Below are positions 7,877-11,792 of a stretch of 11,792 bases of DNA, in pieces. The notes below the pieces were generated by a model that saw nothing but the letters and a program-made list of their open reading frames with translations, was not told where the DNA came from and did not search any database. Within the stretch, counting starts at the first letter, position 1. Each line of letters begins with the position of its first letter. This DNA comes from Veillonellaceae bacterium (lineage in GTDB: Bacteria > Bacillota > Negativicutes > Veillonellales > Veillonellaceae): assembly GCA_900765165.1 (NCBI GenBank), contig CAAFQR010000015.1:1-11792 (forward strand), given 5' to 3'. The translations under genes were made by a program, and so were the position numbers.

Positions 7877-7905
7877 ATTATATATTAACTATTCATTACT
7901 CTCAA
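7877..7905 (-). promoter_or_regulatory. Promoter-like sequence before the orphan remnant
   Basis: On the minus strand, TTGAGA (7900-7905) and TATAAT (7877-7882) are spaced by 17 bp. The start would fall near 7870, upstream of the orphan ATG at 7827. The local AT-richness makes chance matches likely, so this is tentative. Confidence 0.45.
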
Positions 7906-7944
7906 AGCATTATTTTAGCAAGATGAAAAACTAAAGCTTCAAAA

Positions 7945-7981
7945 CAAAAAAAGACAGACACATATTTCTATGTGCCTGCCT
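7945..7981 (-). terminator. Rho-independent terminator of the topA-trmFO-hslVU transcript
   Basis: On the minus strand, AGGCAGGCACATA (7969-7981) pairs over 13 bp, with two G-U pairs, with TATGTGTCTGTCT (7952-7964) around a GAAA tetraloop. A seven-base T-run follows. It lies about 90 bp after the hslU stop codon. On the plus strand a T-rich run also follows the stem, so it may work in both directions. Confidence 0.9.
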
Positions 7982-7987
7982 TTTTAT

Positions 7988-8024
7988 TTTGTTCGGCTAA
8001 CAGATTTTTCGCTAGCCGAACAAA
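7988..8024. repeat. Perfect 12-bp hairpin downstream of hslU
   Basis: TTTGTTCGGCTA (7988-7999) is perfectly complementary to TAGCCGAACAAA (8013-8024), with a 13-base loop. In the hslU direction it is followed by A-rich sequence, so it is not a standard terminator there. In the plus direction TTTT follows, but no plus-strand gene precedes it. It could protect the hslU 3' end, be a spare terminator, or be a small dispersed repeat. Confidence 0.7.
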
Positions 8025-8069
8025 TTTTCGTATCAATTATTGTAGCAATCTGTGTATAAAATGGTCCAA

Positions 8070-9482
8070 TTACAGAATGTAGTTAGACAAATCGCGGTCT
8101 TGGACGATGTCGCCTAAGCGTTCAGCGACCATATCCGCCGTAATCGTTACGTCAACTGGGCTTTCCGGCGGTGCATTGAAGGAAATATCCTGCAACAGTT
8201 TTTCCAAAATAGTATGCAAACGACGAGCGCCGATGTCTTCCGTTTCGGTATTTACACGGTACGCTAATTCGGCAATCTTGTCGATAGCATCTTCGCGGAA
8301 GTGAATGGTCACCTTGTCGGCTTTCAGTAACATATGGTACTGTTTGAGCAACGCCTGTTGCGGTGTCGTAAGAATTTCTTTGAAGTCTTCCTGCGTAAGG
8401 CTGTTAAGTTCCACACGAATCGGGAAACGACCCTGCAATTCAGGAATCAAATCCGACGGCTTAGACACGTGGAAAGCACCGGCCGCGATGAACAAAATGT
8501 GTTCTGTTTTTACCGGGCCGTATTTCGTGGTTACCGTAGCACCTTCAACGATAGGCAAAATGTCGCGCTGAACGCCTTCGCGGGAAACGTCGGGACCGGA
8601 CATTTTATTATTACCAGCAATTTTATCGAACTCGTCAATGAACACGATGCCTTCCTGTTCTGTCAATTCAACGGCAGCAGCCTGTACGGCATCCATATCA
8701 AGGAGCTTTTGGCCTTCTTCCTGAATAAAAATTTTACGCGCTTCACCAACTGTGGTGTGGCGTTTTTTCTTTTTCTTCGGCATGAACGCACCAAGTGCTT
8801 CCGTAATGTTGCCCATGTCCTGACCATTGCCTAAAGGCATAGCCATGAAGGACGCCTGTTCTTCTACTTCAATTTCGATTTCACGGCTATCCATCAAACC
8901 AGCTTTGATTTGTTCGAAAAACGCTTTACGCTTTTCAGACATTTCTTCGCCGTTTACATCTTTATCGCTATCCTTAGCTTCTTCTTCTTTAGCCGTTTCC
9001 GACGGATCGGCAAAGAGCATGTTCAACGGATTCATAGCGTGCGTATCTTTTTTCGTTTCTTTCTTCGGCCACAAAATCTGAAGCAAGCGTTTATTTGCTA
9101 ATTCTTCGGCTTTTTCTTTGCGGCTTTCCAGCCATTCCTCTTTTACCATGCGAACGGCGTTTTCCGTCAAATCGCGAATCATCTGATCAACATCGCGACC
9201 TACGTAGCCAACTTCGGTAAATTTCGTTGCTTCTACTTTGAGGAATGGTGCTTTCACCAGCTTCGCCATACGACGAGCTAATTCCGTTTTACCAACACCG
9301 GTAGGACCGATGAGCATAATGTTCTTCGGCACATATTCTTCGCGAACTTCTTCAGGAAGCTGTTTAGCGCGCCAGCGGTTACGAAGCGCGATGGCCACCA
9401 TCTTCTTCGCTTCCTTCTGGCCAATAACGTATTTATCTAATTCCGCTACTATCTGTCGCGGTGTATATTCCTTAATATCCAT
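8070..9482 (-). CDS. hslU: HslU (ClpY) ATPase subunit of the HslVU protease
   Basis: AAA+ unfoldase that feeds proteins into the HslV peptidase chamber, in the cytosol. With the ATG at 9482 it has 470 residues, matching Firmicutes ClpY. Walker A GPTGVGKT is at 59-66, the GYVG pore loop at 92-95, Walker B IVFIDE at 279-284 and the sensor-2 GAR at 418-420. Between about 110 and 245 lies the charged intermediate (I) domain, rich in Lys and Glu. The C-terminus, RDLSNYIL, is the conserved tail that docks into and activates HslV. A TTG two codons upstream is in frame, but GGAGG (9489-9493) abuts that TTG and is six bases from the ATG, so the ATG was chosen. hslV ends 12 bp upstream, and a terminator lies downstream. 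Confidence 0.98.
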   Translation of the reverse strand: MDIKEYTPRQIVAELDKYVIGQKEAKKMVAIALRNRWRAKQLPEEVREEYVPKNIMLIGPTGVGKTELARRMAKLVKAPFLKVEATKFTEVGYVGRDVDQMIRDLTENAVRMVKEEWLESRKEKAEELANKRLLQILWPKKETKKDTHAMNPLNMLFADPSETAKEEEAKDSDKDVNGEEMSEKRKAFFEQIKAGLMDSREIEIEVEEQASFMAMPLGNGQDMGNITEALGAFMPKKKKKRHTTVGEARKIFIQEEGQKLLDMDAVQAAAVELTEQEGIVFIDEFDKIAGNNKMSGPDVSREGVQRDILPIVEGATVTTKYGPVKTEHILFIAAGAFHVSKPSDLIPELQGRFPIRVELNSLTQEDFKEILTTPQQALLKQYHMLLKADKVTIHFREDAIDKIAELAYRVNTETEDIGARRLHTILEKLLQDISFNAPPESPVDVTITADMVAERLGDIVQDRDLSNYIL

Positions 9483-9494
9483 AATCAACCTCCA

Positions 9495-10037
9495 TTAGCC
9501 GATTTCTTCAACGATAACATTGTGGTTCGTGTACACACAAATATCGGCTGCAATGTGCAATGCTTTTTCGGCGATTTCCTTAGCACCCATATCCGTATTT
9601 GCTACAAGGGCACGAGCGGCCGCCAAGGCATAGTTCCCGCCGGAACCGATAGCGGCAATGCCGTCATCCGGCTCGATAACTTCGCCATTACCGGAAATGA
9701 GCAAAATGGTTTTACCATCCGTTACGAGCAATAAGGCTTCCAAGTTGCGGAGAACTTTATCGCTACGCCATTCCTTAGCAAGCTCCACAGCACTGCGAAT
9801 AAGCTGGCCATTGTACTGATTAAGCTTCGCTTCGAATTTATCAAACAGCGTAAATGCATCGGCTACCGAACCGGCAAAACCGGAAATAACCTTACCACCG
9901 TACAAACGGCGAACCTTCTGCGCCGTGTTTTTCATTACTACACTTTGGCCTAACGTAACCTGACCGTCACCGGCGATGGCCGTTTTGTCACCACGTTTTA
10001 CTGCACATATGGTAGTTGCATGAAATTCTATGTTCAT
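9495..10037 (-). CDS. hslV: HslV (ClpQ/CodW) peptidase subunit
   Basis: Proteasome-like N-terminal-nucleophile peptidase that forms a double ring with HslU. It has 180 residues. The core begins TTICAVKRGD, followed by the conserved AGDGQVTLG, GGKVISGFAGSVADAFTL, EWRSDKVLR and GSGGNYALAAARAL. The predicted nucleophile is Thr8, aligned with Thr1 of E. coli HslV. It is preceded by a seven-residue leader, MNIEFHA, which must be removed to expose it. Bacillus CodW has a similar short N-terminal extension. No Met or alternative start lies between the ATG and Thr8. The ATG overlaps the trmFO stop codon as ATGA, and AAGGAG lies about 11 bases upstream, so translation is likely coupled to trmFO. Confidence 0.97.
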   Translation of the reverse strand: MNIEFHATTICAVKRGDKTAIAGDGQVTLGQSVVMKNTAQKVRRLYGGKVISGFAGSVADAFTLFDKFEAKLNQYNGQLIRSAVELAKEWRSDKVLRNLEALLLVTDGKTILLISGNGEVIEPDDGIAAIGSGGNYALAAARALVANTDMGAKEIAEKALHIAADICVYTNHNVIVEEIG

Positions 10038-11350
10038 AATTGATATGTCTCCTTAATGCGTTGCACCTCTTCTAATGCGCGATTAGCAATGAGGGCATTT
10101 TTTTCTTTCTTCTTGCGGATTTTCCCCGGCCACGGTTCCATGATGCCAAAATTGATGTTCATGGGCTGGAAATCGGAGCCTTCGTATTCGCTGACGTAGT
10201 GCGCTAAACCGCCTAACGCCGTGGTACGCGGGAAGTCGATAGGTGCTTCACCGGCTAAGGCACGAGCGGCCTGCACGCCGGCCATGAAACCGGACGCCGC
10301 CGATTCCAAGTACCCTTCAACACCGGTCATCTGACCGGCAAAGTATAAGCGGCTATCTGCCTTTAACGCAAACGTAGGCGCTAACAGGCTCGGTGAATTC
10401 AAATAGGTGTTGCGGTGCATAACGCCGTAACGGACGAATTCAGCCTTTTCAAGGCCCGGAATCATACCGAAGACGCGCTTTTGCTCACCCCATTTCAAAT
10501 GGGTCTGGAAACCAACCAAGTTAAACATGGTCGCTTCCTTGTTTTCCTTACGGAGCTGTACTACTGCGTAGGATTCTACACCGGTGCGCTTATCTACTAA
10601 GCCAACCGGCTTTAAGGGACCAAAGCGCAACGTATCAATACCGCGGGATGCCATAATTTCAACCGGCATGCAGCCTTCGAAGTAAATTTCCTTTTCAAAT
10701 TCCTTCGGCTGCACCGCTTCGGCCGTAGTCAACGCATTCCAGAACGCTTCGTATTCTTCCTTGGTCATCGGGCAATTCAAATAGTCCGCATCGCCCTTAT
10801 CATAGCGGGACGCAGCGAAAACCTTATCGTAATTCAGCGATTCTGCCGTTACGATTGGGGCTGCTGCATCGTAGAAATAAAAATCCCCGGTGCCCGTCAG
10901 TTCTTTAATGGCTTCGCTTAAAGCCGGCGACGTCAACGGACCGGTAGCCACGATAACCGTGCCTTCCTGCGGAATTTCCTTTAATTCTTCGCGCTTTACC
11001 GTAATATTCGGATGGTTACTTACCTTTTCCGTTACCATCTGACTAAAACGATGGCGATCAACGGCCAAAGCGCCACCAGCCGGAACGGCTGTGGCGTCTG
11101 CGCAAGTCATAATGAGCGACCCTAAACGTCGCATTTCTTCTTTCAATAAACCAACGGCATTTTCAATGTTGCCGGCACGCAGCGAATTACTGCATACCAA
11201 TTCGGCAAAGCCGTCTGTGTGATGGGCCGGTGAGGTTACATGGGGTCTCATTTCATAAAGAGTTACCTTTATGCCCCGTTCAGCCAACTGCCAAGCCGCT
11301 TCGGAACCGGCTAAACCGGCGCCGATTACTGTAATCATCGGTTGAGTCAC
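10034..11350 (-). CDS. trmFO: TrmFO, folate-dependent tRNA uridine-54 C5-methyltransferase
   Basis: FAD enzyme that makes ribothymidine at tRNA position 54 using methylenetetrahydrofolate, in the cytosol. The dinucleotide-binding motif GAGLAGSEAAW is at 10-20, followed by LYEMRP (31-36). FAELVCSNSLR (48-58) holds Cys53, and EGCMPVE (225-231) holds Cys227; these match the two catalytic cysteines known in the Bacillus enzyme. FAGQMTGVEGYLESAASG is near the C-terminal FAD site. With the GTG at 11350 the protein has 438 residues. An in-frame ATG at 11356 directly abuts the ribosome site, whereas the GTG is six bases from it, so the GTG is favoured; the difference is two residues. topA ends 40 bp upstream and hslV overlaps the stop by 4 bp. 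Confidence 0.97.
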   Translation of the reverse strand: MTQPMITVIGAGLAGSEAAWQLAERGIKVTLYEMRPHVTSPAHHTDGFAELVCSNSLRAGNIENAVGLLKEEMRRLGSLIMTCADATAVPAGGALAVDRHRFSQMVTEKVSNHPNITVKREELKEIPQEGTVIVATGPLTSPALSEAIKELTGTGDFYFYDAAAPIVTAESLNYDKVFAASRYDKGDADYLNCPMTKEEYEAFWNALTTAEAVQPKEFEKEIYFEGCMPVEIMASRGIDTLRFGPLKPVGLVDKRTGVESYAVVQLRKENKEATMFNLVGFQTHLKWGEQKRVFGMIPGLEKAEFVRYGVMHRNTYLNSPSLLAPTFALKADSRLYFAGQMTGVEGYLESAASGFMAGVQAARALAGEAPIDFPRTTALGGLAHYVSEYEGSDFQPMNINFGIMEPWPGKIRKKKEKNALIANRALEEVQRIKETYQL

Positions 11351-11356
11351 GTACAT

Positions 11357-11363
11357 CTCCTTT
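11357..11363 (-). promoter_or_regulatory. Ribosome binding site deciding the trmFO start
   Basis: AAAGGAG is immediately followed by ATG (zero spacing) and then, six bases on, by an in-frame GTG. Normal spacing favours the GTG at 11350 as the initiation codon. Confidence 0.7.
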
Positions 11364-11390
11364 AGTAACTATTTTGTAAGTATTTCGAGT

Positions 11391-11792
11391 CTATTCTGCT
11401 TCCGCTTCCGGCGCTTTTGGTTCTGCTTTCTTCCGTGTTTTCTTCGGCGGTCTGGTAGAACAGCTTTCATTAGAACAGTATTTCTTAACCGTACCGTTCT
11501 TGTATGTCTTTTCTACCATTAAGCTACCGCAAACCGGGCAAACCTCGTTAATCGGTTTGTCCCATACGGTGAAATCACACTGCGGATACCGTTCGCAGCC
11601 ATAGAAAACACGACCGCGTTTCGATTTGCGTTCCACAATGTCACCTTCATGACATTTCGGACATTTAACGCCGGTGCTCACCGTAATCGGTTTTGTATAA
11701 CTACATTCCGGGAATTTCGAGCACGCCAAGAAGCGACCGTAACGGCCGAATTTGTACACTAGTGGGCTACCACAGCGCAAACAAAATTCATC
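11391..11792 (-). CDS. topA: DNA topoisomerase I, C-terminal zinc-ribbon region only (5' part outside window)
   Basis: Relaxes negative supercoils. Only the last 133 residues are visible. They form three consecutive topoisomerase C4 zinc ribbons. The first pairs CLRCG with CSKFPEC, the second CPKC with CERYPQC, and the third CPVCG with CSNESC. A charged tail rich in Lys, Glu, Pro and Ala ends at a TAG at 11391. Repeats of this type, with GRYGRFLACSKFPEC, are characteristic of bacterial TopA, and the position upstream of trmFO agrees with the usual Firmicutes order. The catalytic domains lie beyond the window edge. It is probably the first visible gene of the topA-trmFO-hslV-hslU transcript. 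Confidence 0.95.
   Translation of the reverse strand, partial: DEFCLRCGSPLVYKFGRYGRFLACSKFPECSYTKPITVSTGVKCPKCHEGDIVERKSKRGRVFYGCERYPQCDFTVWDKPINEVCPVCGSLMVEKTYKNGTVKKYCSNESCSTRPPKKTRKKAEPKAPEAEAE

Larger units (their letters stand above)
7296..8069. other. AT-rich intergenic island between lgt and hslU
   Basis: A 774-bp stretch with no intact recognisable gene. In order along the plus strand it holds the lgt terminator, an AT-rich segment with two ATTGTTGAT copies (7403-7411 and 7453-7461), a frameshifted minus-strand coding remnant, a promoter-like sequence for that remnant, the hslU terminator, and a second strong hairpin. From 8025 to 8069 I see nothing definable. Its composition is distinctly more AT-rich than that of its neighbours; for example, bases 7861-7920 contain 12 G or C in 60. 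Confidence 0.8.

Noticed and set aside
7296..8069. Insertion sequence, CRISPR array or tRNA in the AT-rich island
   Set aside because: No transposase, no regularly spaced repeats, no tRNA-like cloverleaf; the hairpins are single elements.

Overview
The window reads as a stretch of ordinary chromosome from a Bacillota (Firmicutes) species, most plausibly a Negativicute (Veillonella, Megasphaera or Negativicoccus-like). This is inferred from strong AGGAGG-type ribosome binding sites, a folate-type TrmFO, a CodW/ClpQ-like HslV with a short leader, and the general look of the proteins. The genus cannot be fixed from the sequence alone. Base composition is balanced in most genes, but one intergenic stretch (about 7376-7950) is clearly AT-rich.

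Left block, minus strand, 1-6277. Read in transcription order: pheA (prephenate dehydratase), a secreted 780-residue protein with a YaaH/SleL-like GH18 glycosidase domain, leuS (leucyl-tRNA synthetase), and a dCMP deaminase cut by the window edge. pheA has a good sigma-A-type promoter, and the GH18 gene follows it after 12 bp. leuS has its own near-consensus promoter directly behind the GH18 stop codon, and the deaminase follows leuS after 12 bp.

Divergent control region, 6278-6440. Two back-to-back promoters drive pheA leftward and lgt rightward. Between them lie a 7-bp inverted repeat and a 10-bp direct repeat that touch the two -35 elements. These are the best candidates here for an undescribed operator. 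lgt (prolipoprotein diacylglyceryl transferase) is monocistronic and ends in a large hairpin terminator.

Intergenic island, 7296-8069. This AT-rich stretch holds a small unrecognised minus-strand coding remnant that reads on in a second frame after an apparent one-base loss. A promoter-like sequence lies before it, and two strong hairpins lie between it and hslU. One of the hairpins is the hslU terminator.

Right block, minus strand, 8070-11792. Read in transcription order: topA (C-terminal zinc ribbons only), trmFO (tRNA m5U54 methyltransferase), hslV and hslU (ATP-dependent protease). Spacing is tight, with an ATGA overlap between trmFO and hslV. This is the classic Firmicutes topA-trmFO-hslVU cluster, but without the xerC/codV and codY genes found with it in Bacillus.

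I see no mobile element, CRISPR array, tRNA, rRNA or evident defence system. Most of the window is housekeeping. The points worth a second look are the frameshifted orphan, the pheA/lgt control region, the low-complexity GH18 protein, and the tandem hairpins.
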